Of a stretch of DNA of 47,222 nucleotides, positions 7,926 to 16,385 are shown in pieces. The stretch's first letter is position 1, and the number at the start of each line of letters is the position of its first letter. The position numbers and the translations under genes were made by a program. The stretch comes from Acidobacteriota bacterium. GTDB lineage: Bacteria; Acidobacteriota; Terriglobia; Bryobacterales; Bryobacteraceae. Below the pieces are notes generated by a model. That model searched no databases, had not been told where the DNA came from, and saw nothing but the letters and a program-made list of their open reading frames with translations. The stretch is from contig SYLY01000153.1 of assembly GCA_005808475.1 (NCBI GenBank), forward strand, positions 1 to 47,222, in the 5' to 3' direction.

Positions 7926-9557
7926 ATGCGCTCCGTTCTTCTGGCGGGATTCGCCGCCGTGGCCGCCGCCGCCGAGTTCCAGCCGCCGGCGGACGTGATC
8001 GTGGATCGCGGCATCGAATACACAGGCATGCCGCACGGCAAGCTCGCAATGGATATCGTCCGCCCACGCCAGGACGGCAGGTTTCCCGGAATCGTGATGA
8101 TCCATGGCGGCGGATTCAGCGGTGGATCGCGCGACAGCTACCTGCCGATGGCGGTGCGGCTGGCGCGACACGGCTATGTCGCAGCCGCGGTCAGCTATCG
8201 ATTGACGCCGATGTTCCAGTTCCCGGTCCCGCTGCACGACGTGAAGGCGGCGGTGCGATTCCTGCGCGCCAACGCGGCGAAGTATCAGGTGGACGCGGAA
8301 CACATGGGCGCGATCGGAGTGTCGGCGGGCGCCACATGGTCGCAGTTCCTGGCCGTGACGCGGAACGTGCCTGGGTTCGAGGGCAACGGGGCGAACCGGC
8401 AACATTCGAGCAGCGTGGATTGCGCGGTGAGCTACTACGGCCGGTCCGACATGCGGCGGGCGTACGAAGGCAGCGTGAACGCCGCCGAGGCGCTGCCACC
8501 CTTGCTGGGCGGAGATCGCGCGCACTCGCTCGACACGCACCTGCGAGCGAGTCCGCTCCATTGGGTAACGCCGGATTCGGCGCCCATTCTGGCGATTCAT
8601 GGAACACGCGACCGCAATGTGCCGTTCGAGCAGTCGGTGTGGCTGGTGGAGCGGATGCGCGCGGCGGGAGTCGAGTCCGAGCTCGAGACCATCGCCGAAG
8701 CGGGCCATGGGTTCCAGGGCGCGGACGAGGCGCGGGCGTTCGATCGCACGCTCGGCTTTTTCAATCGCAAATTAAAGCCCGCCCGCGTCGAGACCAGCGT
8801 CCTGTTGGTGAACGATCACGGTCCGGGCGGAGAGATCCTGGCGCTGGCTTGGCCGTCGGGCAGAATCTTGTGGCGGAAGCCGAACGGCCACGCGACGGAC
8901 GCGGCCGCGCTGCCGGGCGGGCGGGTGCTGTTCATCGAGGATCCGAAAGGCGTCGTGACGGAACTGGACAATCACCAGAAGCCGGTGTGGAGCTACAAGA
9001 CGAGCGGCGTAGGGCTGGTCAGCGTGCAGCGCCTCGACAGCGGCAACACACTGCTGGTGGACGACGCGGCGGCGCGAGTATTCGAAGTGACGCCGGAAGG
9101 CAAGGTCGCCTGGAGCGTCGAAAAGCCCGAGTACAAAGGCATGGCGATGAGGCGGGCGCGCCGGACGCGGACCGGCTCCACGATCGTGGCGGTTCAGAAG
9201 GCCGGGCTGCTGGTGGAGCTGGACGCCAAAGGCGCGGAAATCAACAAGTGGAAGTTCCCGAAGCGGATGCCCGCGTACGCATTGCCGCTGGATGATGGCG
9301 GCATGATGCTCGGTCTGGCGGGGCCAGGCGAGGTCCGCCGGGTCGACGCTGCCGGGAAGACGGTGATGACGTTCGGGGGCGTGGAGTCGGCCGCCCGAAT
9401 GGCTTGGACCTCGGGCTTCACGCAAACTCCCGGCGGCGGGCTCATCGTGTCGGATTACCAGGGGGCGCGGATCGTCGAGTTCGACGCGGCGGGGAAGGTG
9501 CTCCACGAATTGAAGCACCATCCGTGGTCGGTGACGAGCATCGCTCTGATGCGATAG
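7926..9557 (+). CDS. Secreted alpha/beta-hydrolase (esterase-like) fused to a beta-propeller domain
   Basis: Protein of 543 aa in two parts. Residues 1-16 look like a signal peptide. Residues 25-283 are an alpha/beta hydrolase of the BD-FAE/carboxylesterase type, with oxyanion-hole HGGG at 60-63, nucleophile Ser133 in GVSAGA, Asp229 in HGTRDRNVP and His261 in AGHGF, so the catalytic triad looks complete. Residues 295-543 are a run of PQQ-like or WD-like blades (GGRVLFIEDPKG, DSGNTLLVDD, LVELDAKG, IVEFDAAG). The fusion suggests that the propeller positions the esterase on a polymer or partner protein; this is inference. The substrate is unknown. GTG 7923 is an alternative start; ATG 7926 is preferred because a TATGCT box sits 6 nt upstream. 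The gene lies between two cytochrome/partner pairs. Confidence 0.88.
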   Translation: MRSVLLAGFAAVAAAAEFQPPADVIVDRGIEYTGMPHGKLAMDIVRPRQDGRFPGIVMIHGGGFSGGSRDSYLPMAVRLARHGYVAAAVSYRLTPMFQFPVPLHDVKAAVRFLRANAAKYQVDAEHMGAIGVSAGATWSQFLAVTRNVPGFEGNGANRQHSSSVDCAVSYYGRSDMRRAYEGSVNAAEALPPLLGGDRAHSLDTHLRASPLHWVTPDSAPILAIHGTRDRNVPFEQSVWLVERMRAAGVESELETIAEAGHGFQGADEARAFDRTLGFFNRKLKPARVETSVLLVNDHGPGGEILALAWPSGRILWRKPNGHATDAAALPGGRVLFIEDPKGVVTELDNHQKPVWSYKTSGVGLVSVQRLDSGNTLLVDDAAARVFEVTPEGKVAWSVEKPEYKGMAMRRARRTRTGSTIVAVQKAGLLVELDAKGAEINKWKFPKRMPAYALPLDDGGMMLGLAGPGEVRRVDAAGKTVMTFGGVESAARMAWTSGFTQTPGGGLIVSDYQGARIVEFDAAGKVLHELKHHPWSVTSIALMR

Positions 9558-9603
9558 CGCCGCAAGCCGCGGCATCGAAGCGGTGATATCCTTACGGAAC
9601 GGA

Positions 9604-11883
9604 ATGCTCGCGGCGTTATTGAGACGTAGGTATCCACTCGTACTGGCCCTGGCAGCGGCGTGCGTGGCGTCCGGACAAACGTTCGTCTCGAAGCACTGCC
9701 TCGGTTGCCACGGCCAGCAGACGAAATCCGGCGGGATCGTGCTCGAAGGGCTGGAGCTGGCGCGCGCCGGCGCCAATCCCGCGGTCTGGGAGCGCGTACT
9801 GCGGCAGGTCCGCTCCGGCAACATGCCGCCGGCCGGACTGCCCCGCCCCGATCGCGCGGCCACGGACGCCTTCGTCCGCGCCTTGGAATCCACGCTCGAC
9901 CGCGCGGCAGCCGCGTCGCCCGATCCCGGCGCCACCGCGCCACACAGGCTCAATCGGGCCGAATACGGCAACGCCATTCGCGATCTCCTCGGGCTGGATG
10001 TGGATGCGGGCGCATCTCTGCCGGTGGACGAATCCGGCAACGGGTTCGACAACATGGCGGGCGTGCTTTCGATGTCGCCGGCGCTGCTGGAGCGGTACCT
10101 GGCCAACGCGCGAAAGCTGAGCCGACTTGCCGTGGGCGACATGTCGCGGCAACCGGAGGAGGTTCGGTACGGCGTGCAGTCGCGAGCGCAGTATCGCGAA
10201 CCGGACGCCGAGGATTTGCCGCTGGGCGCGCGCGGAGGAATCGTGTTCCGGCACTGGTTCCCGCTCGATGGCGAGTACGAGATTGCGATCCGCATGCTCG
10301 GCGGCGGGGAAGAAGGCGCATCGGCGCATCGTTTGAAGTTGCCTGTGACGGCGGGTCCGCACACGGTGGTGGCGGCGTTTCCGGCCCAGTCGGCGCGCGC
10401 GGAGATCGCCTCACCCGCGCGGCGCGGCGCGCCCGCCACCAGTTCGCCGGAGCGGACGCCGGTGGAGATGGATTTGCGCATCGACGGTACGGCCGTGAAA
10501 CGCTTCCAAATCGCCCGGCGCGGCGGCGATCCGCTGACGGGCACGGTCACGGTGACAGGTCCTTTCGCGCCCACCGGCCCCGGCGATACGCCGTCTCGCG
10601 CACGCATCTTCGCATGCCGGCCCGTATCGGCCGCGGAAGAGGAACCGTGCGCACGCCGCATCTTGGGCGATCTCGCGCGGCGAGCGTTCCGGCGCCCGGT
10701 GACCGATGCCGACGTGAATCCGCTTGCCGGGTTCTTCTCGCGCGAACGCGCTCGCGGCGCGACCTTCGATCTCTCGATCGCGCGCGGAGTGGAGGCTCTG
10801 CTGGTCTCGCCGGATTTCCTGTTTCGCGTGGAGACCGATCCGCGGGGCGCCAAACCCGGCCAGCCGTACCGCCTGCGCGACAGCGAACTCGCCTCGCGGC
10901 TTTCGTTCTTTCTCTGGAGCAGCATTCCCGACGATCCGCTGGCCGGCGCCAAGCTGTCCGATCCGGGCGTGCGCAAGGCGCAGATCTCCCGGATGCTCGC
11001 CGATCCGAAGTCCGATGCGCTCATCCGCGACTTCGGCGGGCAGTGGCTGTTCCTGCGCACGCTCGCCAACGCCAAGCCCGATACGGGCGTGTTCCCCGGG
11101 TTCGACGAGAACCTGCGCCGCGCGTTCCAGCGGGAGACGGAGTTGTTCCTCGCCGCGATCGTCCGCGAAGACCGTAGCGTGCTCGAACTGCTGGATGCCG
11201 ATTACACGTTCGTGAATCAGCGTCTGGCGGCGCACTACGGAATCCGGGGCGTGCAAGGTTTGCACTTTCGAAAGGTAGCGGTGAGAGACGGCGTGCGCGG
11301 CGGATTGCTCGGCCAGGGCAGCGTGCTCACCGTCACTTCGTATCCGAACCGCACGTCGGTGGTGCTGCGCGGCAAGTGGGTGCTCGAGAATCTGCTCGGC
11401 ACGCCGCCCCCTCCTCCTCCGCCCGACGTGCCCGATCTTCCCGCCAAGGGCAAGGACGGCCGCAAGCTCGGCATGCGCGAAGCGATGGAGAAGCACCGGA
11501 CCAACCAGATCTGCGCATCCTGTCATGCGAGAATGGACCCGATCGGGTTCGCGCTGGAGAACTTCGACGGAGCCGGAGAGTGGCGCGGCGAGGATGCCGG
11601 AGCCCCGATCGACGCGAGTGGCAAGCTACCGGGCGGACGCGAGTTCGCGGGTCCGTCAGGTTTGAAGAAATTGTTGGCCGAGGCGCATCGCGACGAGTTC
11701 GTCGCCACGGTGGCCTCGAAGCTGCTCACTTACGCGTTGGGCCGGGGCCTGGAGGCCAAGGACCAACCGGAAGTGCGCAAGATCGCGCGGAAGGCGGCGG
11801 CGGAAAGCTACCGGATGTCCGCGTTCGTGGAAGCAGTGGTGGAGAGCACGTCATTTCAAATGAGGAGGGCTGGAACCCGATGA
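9604..11883 (+). CDS. Secreted cytochrome-like protein of the DUF1587/1592/1588/1585 family
   Basis: Protein of 759 aa with an N-terminal signal sequence (residues 10-24), a haem motif CLGCH at 32-36, then the DUF1587 signature HRLNRAEYGNAIRDLLGLD, a carbohydrate-binding-like beta region, DUF1595/DUF1592 (FRRPVTDADV, YRLRDSELASRLSFFLWSS) and DUF1588/DUF1585 at the C-terminus with a second CxxCH, CASCHARMDPIGFALE (Cys637, Cys640, His641). These domains occur together in Planctomycetes and Acidobacteria; their reaction is not known. I chose ATG 9604 because it gives a clean signal peptide and follows a purine-rich ggaacgga; GTG 9583 would add seven residues. The stop overlaps the next start as ATGA. 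Confidence 0.92.
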   Translation: MLAALLRRRYPLVLALAAACVASGQTFVSKHCLGCHGQQTKSGGIVLEGLELARAGANPAVWERVLRQVRSGNMPPAGLPRPDRAATDAFVRALESTLDRAAAASPDPGATAPHRLNRAEYGNAIRDLLGLDVDAGASLPVDESGNGFDNMAGVLSMSPALLERYLANARKLSRLAVGDMSRQPEEVRYGVQSRAQYREPDAEDLPLGARGGIVFRHWFPLDGEYEIAIRMLGGGEEGASAHRLKLPVTAGPHTVVAAFPAQSARAEIASPARRGAPATSSPERTPVEMDLRIDGTAVKRFQIARRGGDPLTGTVTVTGPFAPTGPGDTPSRARIFACRPVSAAEEEPCARRILGDLARRAFRRPVTDADVNPLAGFFSRERARGATFDLSIARGVEALLVSPDFLFRVETDPRGAKPGQPYRLRDSELASRLSFFLWSSIPDDPLAGAKLSDPGVRKAQISRMLADPKSDALIRDFGGQWLFLRTLANAKPDTGVFPGFDENLRRAFQRETELFLAAIVREDRSVLELLDADYTFVNQRLAAHYGIRGVQGLHFRKVAVRDGVRGGLLGQGSVLTVTSYPNRTSVVLRGKWVLENLLGTPPPPPPPDVPDLPAKGKDGRKLGMREAMEKHRTNQICASCHARMDPIGFALENFDGAGEWRGEDAGAPIDASGKLPGGREFAGPSGLKKLLAEAHRDEFVATVASKLLTYALGRGLEAKDQPEVRKIARKAAAESYRMSAFVEAVVESTSFQMRRAGTR

Positions 11884-13208
11884 TCGTCACCCGGAAGGCG
11901 CTATCGCGAAGATCCGTTCTACGCGGACTGGGAGTGAGCCTGGCGTTACCCGCGCTCGATTCGATGACCCCGGCATTCGCCGCGCCAGCGGTCCGGCCAG
12001 TGCGGCTGGCATTCCTTTACCACCCTGTCGGCATGATCATGGATCGCTGGACTCCGGCGGCCAAGGGTGAGGGCTTCGCCTTCACTCCGACGATGAAGCC
12101 GCTCGAGGCGTTTCGCGAGAACATCACCATCCTGACCGGGCTGGCGCAAGTACAGGGACGCGCGCTAGGCGACGGTCCGGGCGATCACGCGCGCGAGGGC
12201 GCCACATGGCTGACCGGCGTGCATCCGAAGCGTTCCGAGACCGACATCGGCTGCGGCATATCGGCCGATCAGATGGCCGCGCGCGAACTGGGCAAGTCGA
12301 CCGAACTCGCCTCGCTCGAGATCGCGCTCGAGGCTCCAGGATTGGCCGGCGCGTGCGATCAGAACTACAGTTGCGCCTACACGAACACCGTGTCGTGGAA
12401 GACGCCCACCACTCCGCTGCCGATGGAGCCGAGTCCGCGCGCGGTGTTCGAGAGGCTGTTCGGCGATGGCGCCACTGACCCCGCCTCCCGCTCCCGCCGC
12501 CGCGAAGAGCAACGCGGGCTGCTCGACTACGTCGCCGGCGGCATCGACCGCTTGCAGACCAAACTGGGACCGGGCGACCGCAACAAACTCAGCGAATATC
12601 TGGACGCGATCCGCGACATCGAGCGCCGCATCCAAAAGGCCGAGCGGAACAGCGCCGAAGCGAAGCTCCCCAAACTGGCCAAGCCGGACGGCACGCCCGA
12701 TGCGTTCGAGGACCACGCCAAGCTGATGGTGGACCTGCAGGCGATCGCTTACCAGAGCGGCATGACGCGCGTGATCACGTTCATGCTGGGCCGCGCGGGC
12801 AGCAACCGGCCTTACCGGTCGATCGGCATCTCCGACGGACATCACTCGCTCACCCATCACATGAACGATCCCGAGAAGATCGACAAGGTGGCCAAGATCG
12901 ACGCGCATCTGGTGAAGACCTTCGCGTACTATCTCGAGAAGATGAAGTCGACCCCGGATGGCGATGGCAACCTGCTGGACAACCTGATCGTGTGCTACGG
13001 GAGCAGCCTGGGCGACGCCAACATCCACACGCACCACGATCTGCCGATCGCGCTGGTGGCCGGAACCCGGCTGTTCGCGGGCAACCGGCATCTGGTCTAC
13101 CCGGGCGAGACGCCGCTGAACAACCTGTTTCTGAACATGTTCGACAAGGCGGGCGTACCGTGCCCGGGCTTCGGCGACAGCACGGGCCGGCTGGCGGGTT
13201 TGGCGTAG
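11880..13208 (+). CDS. DUF1552 (HXXSHH family) protein, Tat-exported
   Basis: Protein of 442 aa, the usual partner of DUF1592-type cytochromes. The N-terminus carries a twin-arginine motif (SRRSVLRGLG) and a hydrophobic run, so export by Tat is likely. Typical text includes FLYHPVGM, ARELGKSTELASLE and YGSSLGDANIHTHHDLP. The family motif HxxSHH appears here as H322-S-L-T-H-H, with Thr where the family name has Ser. The start overlaps the upstream stop by 4 nt (ATGA) and a strong gaggagg lies at 11862-11868, supporting coupled translation. Function is unknown; adjacency suggests a two-protein periplasmic unit with the cytochrome, parallel to the DUF1549/DUF1501 pair at 3787-7882. Confidence 0.92.
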   Translation: MIVTRKALSRRSVLRGLGVSLALPALDSMTPAFAAPAVRPVRLAFLYHPVGMIMDRWTPAAKGEGFAFTPTMKPLEAFRENITILTGLAQVQGRALGDGPGDHAREGATWLTGVHPKRSETDIGCGISADQMAARELGKSTELASLEIALEAPGLAGACDQNYSCAYTNTVSWKTPTTPLPMEPSPRAVFERLFGDGATDPASRSRRREEQRGLLDYVAGGIDRLQTKLGPGDRNKLSEYLDAIRDIERRIQKAERNSAEAKLPKLAKPDGTPDAFEDHAKLMVDLQAIAYQSGMTRVITFMLGRAGSNRPYRSIGISDGHHSLTHHMNDPEKIDKVAKIDAHLVKTFAYYLEKMKSTPDGDGNLLDNLIVCYGSSLGDANIHTHHDLPIALVAGTRLFAGNRHLVYPGETPLNNLFLNMFDKAGVPCPGFGDSTGRLAGLA

Positions 13209-13212
13209 CGCC

Positions 13213-14550
13213 ATGCGCGGCGTTTGGCTGCTGGCGGCCGCGATGGCGGCGCAGGCCGCCGAGTCGCGATTGATCGACGCCGTGAAGCGGCGCGACCCGG
13301 CGGCGGTGAAGGCGCTGCTGCTCGGCGGCGGGGCGGCGATCGACGCGGCGGATCCGAGCGGCGGCACCGCGCTCGGATGGGCGATCCGCCTGGGCGATCG
13401 CGACACGGCGCAACGCTTGCTCGCGGCCGGAGCCAACGCGCGCGCGGTGGACGAGTACGGCGAGTCTCCGCTGACGCTCGCCGCGCAGAACGGCGACGTG
13501 GCGATGGTGCGGCATCTGCTGAAAGCGGGCGCGGATCCCAAGGCGGCGCGCGGCAACGGCGAGACGGCGCTGATGATCGCGGCGGGAGCGGGCAGCGCGG
13601 AGGCGGTGGAGCTTCTGGCTTCGGCCGGCGCGGACTGCGACGCGGCCGAGAAATCGAAAGGGCAGACCGCGCTCATGTGGGCAGCGGCCGAAGGACACAG
13701 CGAGGTGGCGCGGCTGTTGATCGCCAAGGGCGCGAACGTGAAAGCCGCTTCGAACTCCGGCTTCACGGCGCTGACGTTCGCGGCGGCGAGCAACGCCGCG
13801 GCGGCCGCCCAAGCTTTGCTGGAAGCGGGAGCGGACCCGAATAAAAAACTGCCCGATGGAACGCCGGCGCTGAGCGTCGCGGTCTCGAATCGCGCCTCAC
13901 GGGCCGCGATCGCTCTGCTGGATGGCGGCGCGGATGCAAGCTGGGCGGACGCATCCGGCAACACGGCATTGCACGGCGCGGCGCAAGCGGGCGACACGGC
14001 ACTCGTTCGTAAGCTGGTATCGAAAGGCGCGGCGGTGGACGCCAAGACGGCTTCCGTGGGCGACGCGGGGGCGCGGCTCCCAGGCGGCTTCCGCCGAACG
14101 GCGGGCGGACAGACTCCGTTGTTCGCGGCCGCGCGGGCCGGCCAGATCGAGGCGATGCTCGCACTGCTGGAGCTGGGCGCAAATCCGAAGGCAAAGGCGC
14201 AGGACGGGGGCGGCTTCCTGATGGCGGCCGTGGGGAGCGCGAAAGTCGCGGCCGTGGAACTGGCGTACCGCCACGACAACGATGTCTCCGTCGTCACCGA
14301 TTCCGGCGCGACGTTGATGCACGCATCGGTCACTGGCACCGCGAACGGCGCGACTCCGGAAGCGCAGGAGCGCGTTTGCGAGGTGATCCGGTTCCTGGCA
14401 TCCAAAGGGGCCGCGCTCGACGAGCGGAACAAGACGGGCCGAACGCCCATCGACCTGGCGGACACGCTCCCCATCGACAAAGCGGTGGACCTGCTCACCG
14501 AACTGATCGTGAAGAGCGGGTCCAAGCCGAAGTCGCCGTCCAAGCGGTAG
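13213..14550 (+). CDS. Secreted ankyrin-repeat protein
   Basis: Protein of 445 aa with a short signal-like N-terminus (residues 1-17, ending AQAAES) followed by about ten ankyrin repeats, for example GNTALHGAAQAGDTALVRKL and GQTALMWAAAEGHSEVARLL. An insertion near residues 275-300 (ASVGDAGARLPGGFRRTAGG) interrupts the array. Ankyrin arrays bind other proteins; the partner is unknown. It begins 4 nt after the DUF1552 gene and is probably the last gene of the operon, so it could scaffold the secreted cytochrome pair (inference). Its stop codon directly abuts the stop of the convergent gene at 14551, with no intergenic base. Confidence 0.88.
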   Translation: MRGVWLLAAAMAAQAAESRLIDAVKRRDPAAVKALLLGGGAAIDAADPSGGTALGWAIRLGDRDTAQRLLAAGANARAVDEYGESPLTLAAQNGDVAMVRHLLKAGADPKAARGNGETALMIAAGAGSAEAVELLASAGADCDAAEKSKGQTALMWAAAEGHSEVARLLIAKGANVKAASNSGFTALTFAAASNAAAAAQALLEAGADPNKKLPDGTPALSVAVSNRASRAAIALLDGGADASWADASGNTALHGAAQAGDTALVRKLVSKGAAVDAKTASVGDAGARLPGGFRRTAGGQTPLFAAARAGQIEAMLALLELGANPKAKAQDGGGFLMAAVGSAKVAAVELAYRHDNDVSVVTDSGATLMHASVTGTANGATPEAQERVCEVIRFLASKGAALDERNKTGRTPIDLADTLPIDKAVDLLTELIVKSGSKPKSPSKR

Positions 14551-15609
14551 CTACAGCTTGATGTAGACGTTGTTCTTCTCGAGCGAGCGGATCATCGCCC
14601 ACGTGATCGCGAAGAACACGGCTAACGCCGCCGCCACGTACCATTCCGGCGCGTCCTTGGGCGCGAACGGCTTCACCAGATCCGACACCAGTCCGTGCAG
14701 AACGTAGCCTGCCAGCGCGTTGGTTCCGAGCGTCCGGAACAGCGCCCACTGTCCGCCGCGGATGTCGTTCCACTGGACGAACAACGCGAACACGGCGAAC
14801 GACAGGCCTGTCGAAAATGCCAGGTACGAGACGCTCCCGGATTGTTGGCTCATGGTCCAGAGATCGCGCGGATGCCACGGCGCGACGAACGGTGGAGCGG
14901 CCACTACGCCGCCGGCGGTGAGACACGAGATCGCGTATCCGAACGCCATCAGCGCCGCGCCTTGGCGAAGATAGGCGCGAATCGCGCCGCCGGGACCGCG
15001 ATCGACGTATTCCTGATAGGCGATCGAACCGGCAAGAGTGGGGATGGTCCAGGTAAGGAATCCGAGCACGCCGCCATCGATCACGCGATTGGCCAGCAGC
15101 CAGTCCTGCCAGAACCAATGCGACAGCGCCAGGTGCAATGCGCCCGAAGCCGCCAGGAAGATCCACTGCGTCCGCCTGGATGCCGCGATCACGGGCAGAA
15201 CCCACAGGCTGGTGACGCCAATGTGGACCAACGCCTGAAACACGTTGCGCCGGAACGCGGTGGAGAGCACTCCGTCGATGCCGGCGTTTCGCAGGCTCTC
15301 CCACGATGGATAGCGCCCGTCGAGCTGATACACCACCGCGCCGATGAGCATCAACCCGAGGCAACGCCACACAGCCGCGCGATACGCCGCGGCGGCGCCG
15401 TTCCGCTCCCGGTGCTTCAGGAACGCGAGCCGGAACGCGAAGCCCACCGCGAAGAAGAAATGCGGCATGATCGTGTCGGCGTAGCTGCAATAGGTCTTAT
15501 GGTGCTTGAAAATCGCCGGCGTCGCCGCGAACGAGCCGATGAAATTCACCAGGAACATCCCGGCCACCGTGTAGCCGCGGAACTGGTCGAGCGACGCAAT
15601 GCGGCTCAT
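14551..15609 (-). CDS. Multi-membrane acyltransferase-like protein (NagX/HGSNAT/DUF1624 type)
   Basis: Integral membrane protein of 352 aa with about ten hydrophobic helices. The N-terminal pattern RIASLDQFRGYTVAGMFLVNF and the early His-rich HHKTYCSYADTIMPHFFF segment resemble bacterial homologues of heparan-alpha-glucosaminide N-acetyltransferase, a family that moves acetyl groups across the membrane onto sugars. Substrate and activity are not shown here. The ATG at 15609 overlaps the trpC stop by 4 nt, so it is the last gene of the minus-strand chain. An upstream in-frame extension exists but would overlap trpC much further and lacks family-like sequence. Confidence 0.8.
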   Translation of the reverse strand: MSRIASLDQFRGYTVAGMFLVNFIGSFAATPAIFKHHKTYCSYADTIMPHFFFAVGFAFRLAFLKHRERNGAAAAYRAAVWRCLGLMLIGAVVYQLDGRYPSWESLRNAGIDGVLSTAFRRNVFQALVHIGVTSLWVLPVIAASRRTQWIFLAASGALHLALSHWFWQDWLLANRVIDGGVLGFLTWTIPTLAGSIAYQEYVDRGPGGAIRAYLRQGAALMAFGYAISCLTAGGVVAAPPFVAPWHPRDLWTMSQQSGSVSYLAFSTGLSFAVFALFVQWNDIRGGQWALFRTLGTNALAGYVLHGLVSDLVKPFAPKDAPEWYVAAALAVFFAITWAMIRSLEKNNVYIKL

Positions 15610-16385
15610 ACCGGAGCGGAGACGAGCCGTTCCAGGGCGGCCACCGGATCCACCGATTTCATCAGATGCTCGCCGACCAGGAACGCGCGATACCCGCATC
15701 GCATTAGGCGGGTTACGTCCGACGCGTCGTGGATGCCGCTCTCGGCGACCGCCAACACGCCGGCCGGAATCCGGGGCGCCAGCCGTTCGCAGGTTTCGAG
15801 GGTGACGCTGAAGTCATGCAGGTTGCGGTTGTTGACGCCGACGATCTTCGCGCCGGATGCCAGAGCCGCCTCCAACTCCGCTTCGCCGTGCGTCTCCACG
15901 ATCGCCGCCATTCCATACCAGGCCGCCAGTTCGCGAAACCCGCGCAGTTCGCCCGCGCTCAGAATCGCGGCGATCAACAGGATCGCGTCGGCGCCGTGCG
16001 CGGCCGCTTCCACCACGTGGTACTCCGAGATCGTGAAATCCTTGCGCAACGCCGGCAGACTGGTTTCGAGGCGGGCGGACTCCAGATCCGCGAGCGTACC
16101 TTGGAAGTCCGCGTCGGTGAGCACGGAAAGCGCGGATGCGCCCCCCGCCTGGTACAGCCGGGCGATTCGCCGCGGATCGAAGTCCGGTTGCAGCAGTCCC
16201 TTGGAGGGCGAAGCCTTCTTGATTTCGGCGATGATCGCGGGCTTGCGCGCCGCCAAGGCGGCGTGGAAATCGCGCACCGGCGAACGATCTCGCGCGACGT
16301 CTTCCAAATCGGCGCGAGTGCGCGTCGCGGCGGCGAGTTCGGACTTCTTACGTTCGACGATGCGCGAAAGAATGGTGGGGATCAT
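15606..16385 (-). CDS. trpC: Indole-3-glycerol phosphate synthase
   Basis: TrpC of 259 aa, full length. It closes the indole ring: 1-(2-carboxyphenylamino)-1-deoxyribulose 5-phosphate to indole-3-glycerol phosphate, the substrate of the TrpAB enzyme encoded at 37850-39852. Signature text includes AEIKKASPSKG, LRKDFTISEYHV, GVNNRNLHDF and VAESGIHDASDV. It is separated from trpF, trpB and trpA by more than 20 kb and lies between a BACON-TIGR03437 gene and a membrane acyltransferase gene, overlapping both by 4 nt (16382-16385 and 15606-15609), so its translation is probably coupled to theirs. Confidence 0.97.
   Translation of the reverse strand: MIPTILSRIVERKKSELAAATRTRADLEDVARDRSPVRDFHAALAARKPAIIAEIKKASPSKGLLQPDFDPRRIARLYQAGGASALSVLTDADFQGTLADLESARLETSLPALRKDFTISEYHVVEAAAHGADAILLIAAILSAGELRGFRELAAWYGMAAIVETHGEAELEAALASGAKIVGVNNRNLHDFSVTLETCERLAPRIPAGVLAVAESGIHDASDVTRLMRCGYRAFLVGEHLMKSVDPVAALERLVSAPV

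Noticed and set aside
8772..11075. 767-codon antisense frame over the propeller and DUF1592 genes
   Set aside because: Ser/Arg-rich shadow spanning two real genes with clear motifs on the other strand.
12165..14543. 792-codon antisense frame over the DUF1552 and ankyrin genes
   Set aside because: Its apparent repeats are only the antisense image of the ankyrin repeats.
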